NCBI GenBank assembly: GCA_003650785.1
Contig: QMRW01000019.1
Location: 1-14,869 of the forward strand
Direction of reading: 5' to 3'
Length of the DNA: 14,869 nt
Source of the DNA: Thermoprotei archaeon
Lineage (GTDB): Archaea > Thermoproteota > Thermoprotei > Thermofilales > B20-G17
The notes beneath the pieces were generated by a model. The model was not told the DNA's origin and made no database searches. It saw nothing but the letters and a program-made list of their open reading frames with translations. Of this stretch, positions 8,795-14,869 are shown piece after piece (within the stretch, counting starts at the first letter, position 1; every line of letters begins with the position of its first letter). A program made the position numbers and the translations under genes.

Positions 8795-10234
8795 CTAGTA
8801 CTCCTCTAGTTGCTTTAGCACATATGTATATTTTTCGATAGCTTCCTTCTTCCAAGTCGATATTAATTTATCCTTAAAGGTTGGATCCTTTTCAAACTTT
8901 TCACATATCGAGATAGCATACTCCTCTGTAAACTCTACTTCTTTTCCAGTTAGTGGATCTGTGAACTTCAATGGAGCACATAGAATGCTTACGTATTCGT
9001 TGAACTTGGATTCTCCTATTTTTCCTTCGAAGTATAGTGAGAGTAGCTTAGTCCATACCTCCTTTAACCTATCATTAACCTCTACTAGAGTTGCTTTGAA
9101 GTACCACTGCATAACTCGTTCATACATGAGTGCTAGAGTATCGTTAAATAGCATGCCTTTTGTCTTAAGTGTGATCTTATAGGCCTCGTAGAGATCTGTC
9201 CTATTCTTACCTAGCGGTGTTTCAAATATTTTAGGATTGGAAGGCATTCTATTTATACTGGGATCTAGCCATACCTTTTGTCCCTCTGTTAGTACCCATG
9301 CAATGAATGCTTGTGCTGCTTCTGGATTCCTAGCTCCCTTGACTAGTGCTATAGGATCACCGTTAACTATAGTCTCTCCTCTCGGTATTATGTACTCACA
9401 CTCAGGGTTGACAAGTTTAGCTGTATATCCATAAAAGTCTATTGTAATACCCACGGCTATTTCTCCTCTAATCACACCGTCTCTTACAGCCTCACTACCA
9501 CTATATACTTCGGCGTTAGCTGCCATTAACGTTAATATTTTCCATCCTTCAGTCCATCCATATCTCTGTAGTATTATTTCATACATTCTAGTATTACTAG
9601 TACTCATTGTTGGATCTGCGATACCTAGTGCTGGTTCTCCATACTCCACTAAGGGTCTACCGATTATAGGTGATGCTAGTTCTCTCCAACTTCTTGGTAC
9701 TGGAAGGTTGTAGTCCTTGAGTCTCTCATGGTTTACCGTGAAACCGAAGCTAGCGATGGCTGCTGCTACCCAGTACACTTTACCATCCTTTCCTACTCTC
9801 TTCATGGGCATTCCTGCTATTTCATCTGGTATCTGAGCTATTGCCTCTAGAACTTCTCGAGAGGTAAGGGGTGCTAGGAGTCCTTCATGGTACAGGTAAT
9901 CGAAGAGAGTTGGTCCTCCTCCCCATGCTATATCGGCTTTCCCTCCCTCTATGTACTGTCTCCAAAGTCCAGGTGGTATTACTATAGTATTTATTTTGAC
10001 AACGTTATATTTCTTTGCTAACTCGGATTTCTTAAATAATTCTCTAGCTTTCATTAAGATTTCTGTAGGGTGGCGTGAAATTATATTAAGTTCTACTTTG
10101 GGGGGCTTTTCTTCAGGCTTCTTTTCGGGCAATGGCGGTGGTGGTCTCATAAATATGAAGACCACACTAACGCCAATTAGAACTATCACGATGATAGCTA
10201 GGAATATCAATCTACCTACTCCTAACCTACTCAT
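8795..10234 (-). CDS. Membrane-anchored ABC transporter substrate-binding protein
   Basis: I place the start at the ATG 10232-10234 because GGTGG lies 4 nt before it and a TATA box is in register; an in-frame GTG at 10261 would lie upstream of the likely transcript start. The 479-residue product begins with a basic end and one hydrophobic helix (about 8-29), then a Pro/Lys/Glu linker (PPPPLPEKKPEEKPP) that holds the domain off the membrane. The rest is a type-2 periplasmic-binding fold of the Fbp/solute-binding class, with ADIAWGGGPTLFDYL, GIADPTMSTSNTRMYE and VNGDPIALVKGARNPEAAQA. The anchor is uncleaved in appearance, as in many archaeal binding proteins without a lipobox. It is the first gene of the transporter cluster and captures the substrate outside the cell. 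The C-terminal ~130 residues are an extra helical region beyond the usual ~350-residue family length. Confidence 0.92.
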   Translation of the reverse strand: MSRLGVGRLIFLAIIVIVLIGVSVVFIFMRPPPPLPEKKPEEKPPKVELNIISRHPTEILMKARELFKKSELAKKYNVVKINTIVIPPGLWRQYIEGGKADIAWGGGPTLFDYLYHEGLLAPLTSREVLEAIAQIPDEIAGMPMKRVGKDGKVYWVAAAIASFGFTVNHERLKDYNLPVPRSWRELASPIIGRPLVEYGEPALGIADPTMSTSNTRMYEIILQRYGWTEGWKILTLMAANAEVYSGSEAVRDGVIRGEIAVGITIDFYGYTAKLVNPECEYIIPRGETIVNGDPIALVKGARNPEAAQAFIAWVLTEGQKVWLDPSINRMPSNPKIFETPLGKNRTDLYEAYKITLKTKGMLFNDTLALMYERVMQWYFKATLVEVNDRLKEVWTKLLSLYFEGKIGESKFNEYVSILCAPLKFTDPLTGKEVEFTEEYAISICEKFEKDPTFKDKLISTWKKEAIEKYTYVLKQLEEY

Positions 10235-10263
10235 ATGACCACCATTTTTGAAATAAGACACTA

Positions 10264-10270
10264 ATATAAA
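10264..10270 (-). promoter_or_regulatory. TATA box of the ABC transporter operon
   Basis: The minus strand reads AAGCTTTATATTAG here. The box centre is about 33 nt before the ATG at 10234, which predicts a transcript beginning roughly 8-10 nt before the ATG and still including the GGTGG ribosome binding site. The large palindrome at 10275-10310 lies immediately upstream of the box. Confidence 0.6.
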
Positions 10271-10274
10271 GCTT

Positions 10275-10310
10275 GTATGTAAGGCAACGATATATCGCTA
10301 CCTATCATAC
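10275..10310. promoter_or_regulatory. 36-bp imperfect palindrome, candidate operator
   Basis: Around a centre between 10292 and 10293, 14 of 18 base positions are matched on the two sides. The outer arms are GTATG and CATAC, the middle arms AGG and CCT, and the core is a perfect CGATATATCG (10288-10297). It sits between two divergent promoters, 5 bp upstream of the transporter TATA box and 24 bp before the other. This is the spacing expected of a dimeric or tetrameric regulator that controls both genes. The regulator is not encoded in the window. Confidence 0.6.
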
Positions 10311-10333
10311 TGAAAACCTAGAGACCGCAATGT

Positions 10334-10342
10334 AAAAATATA
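10334..10342 (+). promoter_or_regulatory. TATA box of the divergent surface-protein gene
   Basis: AAAAATATA is centred ~38 nt before the ATG at 10376. It predicts transcription starting near 10364, after the alternative ATG at 10361, and leaves a short leader that contains GGTGG at 10367-10371. This is the same arrangement as the transporter promoter on the other strand. Confidence 0.55.
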
Positions 10343-10375
10343 CCAGGTATAGAGAGGTTAATGGAAGGTGGTATT

Positions 10376-11551
10376 ATGAGAAAAGAACTCCAAATAGCCA
10401 TAGTGTTATTAACTGTAACTGTATTAATACTGCAAACCTCGCTAGTAGTAGAGCCTGCACCAGTGGGTATACCGATACTGATAGATCTAACTCATGCACA
10501 ACCCTCCTCTGGAATCGATATAATTATGAGGATGGTACCAGAGGCACAGTGGTATATTTTGGTCAAGACTGAGGAGGATAAAGAAGCTTTAAGTCCTATG
10601 ATAAAGTCTCTAGCTCACGGTATAATAGTAGGTGATTTCACTACAGTAGACCTAGGAAAATATAGGATAGAGATGATAATAATAGGCCAACCTCAAGCCC
10701 TCTTTACCCCGGACGAAGTAGCTGCCATAGTGGCATGGTTTACTAAGTATCCAAATAGAGCTATATGGGTTGCCGCTGATAGTGACTATCCGGCACAAGG
10801 AAGTGAAACAGCACAGCAAGCTGTAAATATGATACTAGAGGCCTTAGGTGCTAGTCTAAGGTTAGACTATGTTTCAATAGAGGACCATGAAAGTAATGCT
10901 CTGAAACCCTATAGAGTGCTAGCTTTTATAAAGCCTGATCCGGAGGTCTCAGTATTAGGATACGCGTGTGAGAGAGTTCTATTCCACGGCCCTGGTGGAA
11001 TTTCATGGGTTGACGAAGCTGGAACCTGGCATAAATTGACAAGAGAAAATAAACCAAAGAACGCCTATGTAGTGGCGATAACTTCAAGTAAGGGTCTAGT
11101 AGCCGAGCACCAAGCAGAGCCTAAGGGAATAACTGGAAAGGCATATACACCAGGAGAAGAGGGAGTATTCACGGTTATGGCAGTAGAACTTATCGAGGTA
11201 AAGAAGGGATACGGTAGAGTTATAGTCTCTGGAGAGAGCCCTTATGGTGGATATCAACCCCTAACGACTTGGATGTACTATGGTTTCAGGATAAGTGGTC
11301 CTCAATTCGTAAGGAATGTGATCCTATGGGCTACTGGATACATGGGTGAGCTTAGAGCTGTAGAAACTATAATGTCAGCTGTAGATGAAAAGCTAGCAAC
11401 TATGAGAGGTGAACTCGAAAAAGTAAAGCGGGAGGTTAGTGCTACAGTAGGCGGTATTAGTTCTGTAGCCTATCTAGGAACAGGCATAGGAGTTATAGCA
11501 CTAATAGTGGGTATACTAGCCCTCATTATGGCCACTAGAAAACCTAAATAA
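10376..11551 (+). CDS. Surface-anchored protein of unknown function, divergent from the transporter
   Basis: The start is taken at the ATG 10376 because GGTGG ends 4 nt before it; an in-frame ATG five codons upstream (10361) lacks a ribosome binding site and probably lies before the transcript start. The 391-residue product has a signal sequence (about 4-25, with MRKELQ as N-region). A soluble α/β region follows: PILIDLTHAQPS, then IEMIIIGQPQALFTPDEVAAI, reminiscent of glutamine-amidotransferase-like or ThuA-like folds of surface proteins. Next come a short coiled stretch (~residues 330-358, MSAVDEKLATMRGELEKVKR) and a C-terminal transmembrane helix followed by TRKPK. It would therefore be tethered outside the membrane by one or both ends. 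No catalytic nucleophile of an amidotransferase is evident. Its shared control region with the ABC transporter suggests a related job, perhaps substrate capture or complex assembly. The family is not firmly recognised. Confidence 0.8.
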   Translation: MRKELQIAIVLLTVTVLILQTSLVVEPAPVGIPILIDLTHAQPSSGIDIIMRMVPEAQWYILVKTEEDKEALSPMIKSLAHGIIVGDFTTVDLGKYRIEMIIIGQPQALFTPDEVAAIVAWFTKYPNRAIWVAADSDYPAQGSETAQQAVNMILEALGASLRLDYVSIEDHESNALKPYRVLAFIKPDPEVSVLGYACERVLFHGPGGISWVDEAGTWHKLTRENKPKNAYVVAITSSKGLVAEHQAEPKGITGKAYTPGEEGVFTVMAVELIEVKKGYGRVIVSGESPYGGYQPLTTWMYYGFRISGPQFVRNVILWATGYMGELRAVETIMSAVDEKLATMRGELEKVKREVSATVGGISSVAYLGTGIGVIALIVGILALIMATRKPK

Positions 11552-11572
11552 TTTTTTAAATACTTTATTTCT
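11552..11572 (+). terminator. T-rich transcription terminator
   Basis: The bases directly after the TAA of the surface-protein gene are a run of six Ts followed by further T-rich clusters (ACTTTATTTCTT). Archaeal RNA polymerase ends transcription at such T-runs without needing a hairpin. The reverse strand is also T-rich further along and may stop the tRNA-Val transcript coming the other way. Confidence 0.5.
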
Positions 11573-11606
11573 TAGAAAATGTGATTTAAATCGTAATAAG
11601 AACTAG

Positions 11607-11713
11607 TGGGCCCGGGGGGATTTGAACCCCCGACCTCGGGGCTTACGCTCTCCCGCGCCTCCTGCAAGCACTATAGTGTCAGGCGGGCGTCATAGCCGCT
11701 AGACCACGGGCCC
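11607..11713 (-). tRNA. tRNA-Val (anticodon GAC) with two short introns
   Basis: The reverse strand gives a perfect acceptor (GGGCCCG/CGGGCCC, discriminator A), D arm GTC-TAGCGGCTAT-GAC, anticodon stem CCCGC/GCGGG and T arm GGGGG-TTCAAAT-CCCCC. The anticodon GAC is at 11678-11680. The gene is 107 nt, and removing two inserts leaves a normal 73-nt tRNA with variable loop AGGTC. Intron 1 is 19 nt near the canonical 37/38 site (within 11658-11677). Intron 2 is 15 nt after the anticodon stem (11635-11649). Its surroundings form CGGG/CCCG with 3-nt bulges AGA and AGG, a bulge-helix-bulge that predicts cuts after AG at position 45/46. The 5' end is 3 nt after the signal peptidase stop codon. CCA is not encoded. 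Confidence 0.93.
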
Positions 11714-11716
11714 TCT

Positions 11717-12520
11717 CTAGGCACGCTTATGCTCTTCTGCTGTACCTACTTCACTATATTTTTGGTACCCTTTATACTTATTAAGTTGTACTTCACTGCA
11801 GGTATCGTCTCTAATTTCTTTCTTTCTCAACATATAATCCTTTCGGGGTACTCTCAACTTCTTACTGGCCTGCTCAAGTAGTGGTATTTTTGTGAAATAG
11901 GATAGGGGTCTTATGCCGTGTTCATCTATTATATATTCTTCATGTGCTATTACAATCCTCAATCTACCCTTCAGATCCACTTCTGCATACTCTACTTCTA
12001 TCCCGGAATTTAAGATTTTACTTAACGTTTTGAGGTATTCTACATTAAGCTCTATTCTCTTCTCGCCTAAATTAGGAACAGTAAATGCTATTAACATTAA
12101 CAGTGCACCAACTATTATCATTAGAGGTCCCATTAACTTACTCATGTTTAGTATCAATCTACCTAGTCCGGGTATCTTGAACACTACTTTGCCTATTATT
12201 TCATTCCTTGTAAGCCACCAGGGATCAGGTGTAGGATTACTATCTCCTCTAGTTACATATACTTCCGCATGATTACTATTTCTAATCTCAATTACTCTAT
12301 GCACGCAAAGTCTACTACTCGGGTCGATAAATACTATCACATCTCCCACGTCAATTTTTGCAGGATATCTATCTACTATAACTATATCACCCACATTAAG
12401 GTATGGAGCCATACTGTCTGAAGACACTATCATAGCAGAGTACCTAGAATAGAACATAAGTAGTGGTATGAGAATAGCTGCTAGAAAAAGCACAGGTTTA
12501 GCTATATTTCTTAGTATCAT
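11717..12520 (-). CDS. Signal peptidase I, archaeal/ER (Ser-His) type
   Basis: The 267-residue protein has an N-terminal membrane helix (about 8-24) followed by the serine motif SDSMAPYL, nucleophile S36. It has LCVHRV with H74 in place of the bacterial lysine, and TRGDSNPTPDPW with conserved acidic residues D93 and D99. These mark the S26B family, which removes signal peptides from exported proteins on the outer face of the membrane. A second hydrophobic helix (about 129-148) follows. A charged C-terminal extension of ~118 residues then comes, probably cytoplasmic; this is longer than in typical archaeal signal peptidases, and I recognise no domain in it. The ATG lies 5 nt after the stop of the upstream surface-protein gene, with GGTG across that junction as ribosome binding site, so the two are one operon. 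tRNA-Val follows 3 nt after the stop. Confidence 0.92.
   Translation of the reverse strand: MILRNIAKPVLFLAAILIPLLMFYSRYSAMIVSSDSMAPYLNVGDIVIVDRYPAKIDVGDVIVFIDPSSRLCVHRVIEIRNSNHAEVYVTRGDSNPTPDPWWLTRNEIIGKVVFKIPGLGRLILNMSKLMGPLMIIVGALLMLIAFTVPNLGEKRIELNVEYLKTLSKILNSGIEVEYAEVDLKGRLRIVIAHEEYIIDEHGIRPLSYFTKIPLLEQASKKLRVPRKDYMLRKKEIRDDTCSEVQLNKYKGYQKYSEVGTAEEHKRA
11755..11763 (-). promoter_or_regulatory. Possible internal TATA box for tRNA-Val
   Basis: AAAAATATA on the minus strand lies inside the 3' end of the signal peptidase gene, centred ~46 nt before the tRNA. It would start transcription about 19 nt before the tRNA. Without it the tRNA must be cut from the protein-coding message. Confidence 0.3.
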
Positions 12521-12525
12521 TCTAT

Positions 12526-13005
12526 CTACACCTTAATTACTCTGATTGTCAATGATTTACTACTAAGCATAGATCCCATGTCAAATATTACTCTTACGTA
12601 TTCATCCTCATCAGGATCTGAGTCAGATGCTATAAAGACGGTTCCAATAAGGCTCTCTCCTATAAAGAGTTCAACTTTGTATGTTGTATTTGGCGGAGTA
12701 AAGTTGGGTTTTACTCGTACTTCTACCTTGAGGTAGTAATGACCTGTACTTACTCCAGGAGTGGCTATGGGTGCTGAAGTCGACATGATAACAGGTTCTG
12801 AAGCGTTAGTACCCTTAGCGGTAAAACCACCAAGAGGTGCGGTAAAAGGTCCTTCTACGCTGACCGCAACTTCCTCTGTTACTTCCAAAACTACACCACT
12901 GTAGCCAGCGTATCTCATGAATAGTATTCCAGGACCGTAGACTAGGAGAGAGGCTCCTGTGGCTATTAGTACTATTGCTATAGCTAGTAGTATATATCTT
13001 AACAT
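12526..13005 (-). CDS. Small membrane-anchored surface protein, unknown function
   Basis: From the ATG at 13003-13005 this encodes 159 residues. TTG codons at 13017 and 13011 are alternatives, and no ribosome binding site decides among them; the TATA-like sequence near 13040 favours the ATG by analogy with other promoters here. The N-terminus is a single long hydrophobic helix (MLRYILLAIAIVLIATGASLLV). The remaining ~130 residues are rich in Thr, Val, Pro and Ser and predicted β, with Asn-x-Thr/Ser sites (GTNASEP, NFTPP, NTTYK) compatible with glycosylation on the cell surface. There is no cysteine. It is co-transcribed with signal peptidase I, 5 nt apart, which invites comparison with SipW/TasA-like fibre systems, but no family motif is seen. 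It may be a substrate, a pilin-like subunit or an unrelated surface protein. Confidence 0.75.
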   Translation of the reverse strand: MLRYILLAIAIVLIATGASLLVYGPGILFMRYAGYSGVVLEVTEEVAVSVEGPFTAPLGGFTAKGTNASEPVIMSTSAPIATPGVSTGHYYLKVEVRVKPNFTPPNTTYKVELFIGESLIGTVFIASDSDPDEDEYVRVIFDMGSMLSSKSLTIRVIKV

Positions 13006-13039
13006 ATTCAATACCAAAGGAAAAAGTGGGATACTGTAA

Positions 13040-13056
13040 TAAGTATGTAATACTTA
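13040..13056. promoter_or_regulatory. 17-bp hyphenated palindrome at the surface-protein promoter
   Basis: TAAGTAT-GTA-ATACTTA is a perfect palindrome of two 7-bp arms. It overlaps the TATA-like CTTATTA (minus strand, 13037-13043) about 35 nt before the ATG at 13005. A protein bound here would block assembly of the transcription complex, so it is a candidate repressor site for the surface protein/signal peptidase operon. The rest of 13018-13124 shows only AT-rich DNA. Confidence 0.4.
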
Positions 13057-13124
13057 ATTTAGAGGTAGATTAGCTAAGTATAGATATATTCCTACTACGT
13101 CCTATTTATACCACTGTAAGGATA

Positions 13125-14573
13125 CTATGTGCTTCCCATCCTAGGAGGAGCCCTTACTATGATATCTTTAGGATCCATACTTTTCCATTCTATAATAAAT
13201 TTATTTCTTTCAAGAAGCTTAATTATTTCTTCTTTATTCATGCCATACTTCTTTAGATCTGTAATTATATCGGATAACCTACTGACCTTTATGCTTTTGA
13301 GATAGGTGTAAACCTCTGAAGGTACTACAATTTCCTCTCTCTCCAAGACCTCTATTCTCTTCTTCTCTCTACTATCTTCGTATTTTTTGAGTCTTAAATA
13401 CACCTCTACTGCTGGTAACTTCTCCCTGTATAGTATTATATCTTCAAAAGGTAGTTCTAATATCTTGGAACACGAAAGCTTCTCGTCTACTGCCACTATC
13501 ATGTTTACACCCTTAAGTCCTCTCAATTTTCTTATTTTCCTTTCCAAGTAATCTTTAGTCCAAAAACCTACGATCTCTAAATATACCGTAGTACCATTTT
13601 TAGTAAAGGAGAAATCAGGTATCAGGATACTCTTTCCAACTACCAATGGTTCTGGTTCTCTCCTTATAGACCATCCAGAACCTAGAGTTTGAAAACGTTT
13701 GAAGAAAATTCTCTCTACATCACTGTCATATTCCAGGTATTTTAGTTCTGTCTTAGGAAAGAGGTAGGATAGTCTATCTGTTGTAAAGAACCTGTAGATT
13801 CTACCTCGTCTTCTCACTCTAGCTCTTATCTTCCATTTTTCTGCAGAAATCAGATATGGTAGGACTTTAGCAAGCCTAGTTCCATAGCGCTCCGTCTGCT
13901 TTAATACTGATACTGGTCCATCAATGTGTAATTTTATAGTATTACCTAACTTCTCAGCAGTATACATGAGCCCCTTTCTTTTTACATTGAAGAGAATTAT
14001 CTTGGCACATGTTCCTGTAGTTCTAAGCTCTACTGTGATGTCTAGTGCTTTGAATAGTAGTGTCTGTGTTAATGCTAGATTATATTCTTTGAGTAGTTCT
14101 TCAGGGTCAATGTCACTAAAACTTCTAAGTATCTCTTCTTCTTCATGTATAGATCTAAATGCTTCGATTACTTCTTTGGGGCTCAAACCGTACTTCCTAG
14201 CTACATGCTCTAGCACTTTTATCTTCTCACCTTTCTCCACTACAGCACCCCCAAAGACTCTCGCTACCTCACTGAATAATTCCAACCTTATCTTGAGAGG
14301 ATCAACTCGAGTCTTTGGTCTCTGAAAATCAGCCCTCCTAAGAAGTATATGTGTAAGGGCTCTTGTAAACCTATAGTCGCATCCTAATCTAAAGGCCTCT
14401 TCCTCTATCTCTTTCAGTCTCTTATTCCACTCTGCTCTCTTGTGTCCTATATGTTCCTTACAAGCATAACTCAGCTCACCTGCTATGAAAATCTCATAAT
14501 CTTCAAACCTAGAGTATAATGGAAATATTGTACTTCCCTTAGTTCTCACTATTAGTAGATTTGTTGGTAGCAT
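13125..14573 (-). CDS. bax1: Bax1 nuclease (DUF790), partner of XPB
   Basis: I start this at the ATG 14571-14573 (482 residues, MLPTNLLIV), preceded by GGTGA at a good distance. A GTG three codons upstream is possible, but relatives usually begin MLPs-L. The N-terminal ~280 residues are the helical and β region that contacts the helicase and DNA. The nuclease core of restriction-endonuclease type follows at about 290-350: DSDVERIFFKRF, then IPDFSF (catalytic Asp), then YLEIVGFWTKDYLERKIRK (Glu and Lys). Bax1 binds XPB and cuts DNA beside a bubble or fork in a metal-dependent way, and is thought to serve nucleotide excision repair in archaea lacking XPF-type systems. It overlaps the end of the XPB gene by 35 nt in another frame, the usual conserved pairing. 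Confidence 0.93.
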   Translation of the reverse strand: MLPTNLLIVRTKGSTIFPLYSRFEDYEIFIAGELSYACKEHIGHKRAEWNKRLKEIEEEAFRLGCDYRFTRALTHILLRRADFQRPKTRVDPLKIRLELFSEVARVFGGAVVEKGEKIKVLEHVARKYGLSPKEVIEAFRSIHEEEEILRSFSDIDPEELLKEYNLALTQTLLFKALDITVELRTTGTCAKIILFNVKRKGLMYTAEKLGNTIKLHIDGPVSVLKQTERYGTRLAKVLPYLISAEKWKIRARVRRRGRIYRFFTTDRLSYLFPKTELKYLEYDSDVERIFFKRFQTLGSGWSIRREPEPLVVGKSILIPDFSFTKNGTTVYLEIVGFWTKDYLERKIRKLRGLKGVNMIVAVDEKLSCSKILELPFEDIILYREKLPAVEVYLRLKKYEDSREKKRIEVLEREEIVVPSEVYTYLKSIKVSRLSDIITDLKKYGMNKEEIIKLLERNKFIIEWKSMDPKDIIVRAPPRMGST

Positions 14574-14869
14574 TACTCTCACCCAGTCCTCTCCTCCTTC
14601 TCTGGGAGACTCTTATTTCCCTAGTTCCTGAAGTGATCAGTTCGTATAGAATAGCCTTACCTCTTTTCGGTCTGAGTATTCTTCCCAATCTTTGGATGTA
14701 TTGTCTTCTACTACCCGTACCGCTTAACACAATAGCTACATTAGCGTCAGGTACGTCTATACCCTCTTCTAGTACTCTACTTGTTGCTATGACTCTTATA
14801 TCTCCTCTTCTGAATCCTCTTAATACTAATTTTCTCTCCTCACTACTTGTCTTATGAGTTATCTCTGGG
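14539..14869 (-). CDS. xpb: XPB-type DNA helicase, C-terminal part (cut by window edge)
   Basis: The minus-strand frame is open to the window edge and ends at TAG... in the Bax1 overlap, giving about 109 residues of the second RecA-like domain. Visible are ITHKTSSEERKLVLRGFRRG (between motifs IV and V), motif V VIATSRVLEEGIDVP, and motif VI GSRRQYIQRLGRILRPKRGK with its arginine finger. A short basic and Asn/Ser-rich tail (SQRRRRGLGES...) follows. XPB is a superfamily 2 3'-5' translocase that opens DNA for repair; in archaea its activity is stimulated by Bax1, encoded next. Walker motifs and the N-terminal damage-recognition domain lie outside the window, so the gene cannot be checked for completeness. 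The Bax1 pairing makes the call firm. Confidence 0.93.
   Translation of the reverse strand, partial: PEITHKTSSEERKLVLRGFRRGDIRVIATSRVLEEGIDVPDANVAIVLSGTGSRRQYIQRLGRILRPKRGKAILYELITSGTREIRVSQRRRRGLGESNATNKSTNSEN

Noticed and set aside
10235..10261. GTG start for the binding protein nine codons upstream
   Set aside because: It lies at or before the predicted transcript start, and the strong GGTGG is 4 nt before the downstream ATG at 10234.
10361..10375. ATG at 10361 as start of the divergent surface protein
   Set aside because: No ribosome site precedes it, and the TATA box predicts the transcript to begin after it; GGTGG supports 10376.
11607..11713. Reading the tRNA as a Ser/Leu type with a long variable arm
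   Set aside because: The 20-nt variable segment contains a bulge-helix-bulge and reduces to AGGTC, the D arm is of the short type, and the GAC anticodon with A73 fits valine.
13924..14325. Plus-strand open frame of 133 codons opposite Bax1
   Set aside because: Its low-complexity Ser/Leu composition is that of an antisense shadow; Bax1 is a clear family member.

Overview
The window looks like chromosomal DNA of a thermophilic crenarchaeon (Thermoproteota). The grounds are archaeal-type protein families (an XPB–Bax1 helicase/nuclease pair, a Ser/His signal peptidase, a membrane-anchored solute-binding protein), a tRNA gene carrying two very short introns, TATA boxes about 25-40 nt before starts, GGTGG ribosome binding sites, and frequent GTG/TTG starts. 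I cannot name the genus from sequence alone. Most of the window is moderately AT-rich, with heavy use of CTA, ATA and AGA codons. The first ~900 bases are visibly richer in G+C and AGG/GAG codons.

Layout. 1-875 (+): the 3' part of a nucleotidyltransferase/HEPN-like gene. 876-1253: gene-poor DNA with a possible decayed ORF, next to a tRNA-Arg(UCU) gene (1254-1328, -). 1525-3563 (-): a two-gene operon of a PfkB sugar kinase followed by a histone-deacetylase/AcuC-family enzyme. 3642-3836 (+): a tiny two-helix membrane protein, divergent from the kinase. 3842-10234 (-): a four-gene cluster in transcription order substrate-binding protein, fused double permease, ATPase, and a secreted membrane-anchored metallophosphoesterase. 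10376-11551 (+): a divergent surface-anchored protein of unknown function. 11607-11713 (-): tRNA-Val(GAC) with 19-nt and 15-nt introns. 11717-13005 (-): a small surface protein followed by signal peptidase I, with the tRNA-Val starting 3 nt after the peptidase stop. 13125-14869 (-): Bax1 nuclease (DUF790) overlapping the end of an XPB helicase cut by the window edge.

How the genes may work together. The ABC transporter is of the Fbp/Afu type, whose known substrates include ferric iron, thiamine, phosphonates and hexose phosphates. Its cluster ends in an extracytoplasmic phosphoesterase, and it faces a divergent surface protein across a 141-bp promoter region. That region contains a 36-bp imperfect palindrome with a perfect CGATATATCG core, the best operator candidate in the window. 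My working hypothesis is a regulated surface system that captures and processes a phosphorylated or metal-bound nutrient. The substrate is inferred, not shown. XPB–Bax1 is a known DNA-repair pair. The signal peptidase and its co-transcribed surface protein may form an export or surface-assembly unit.
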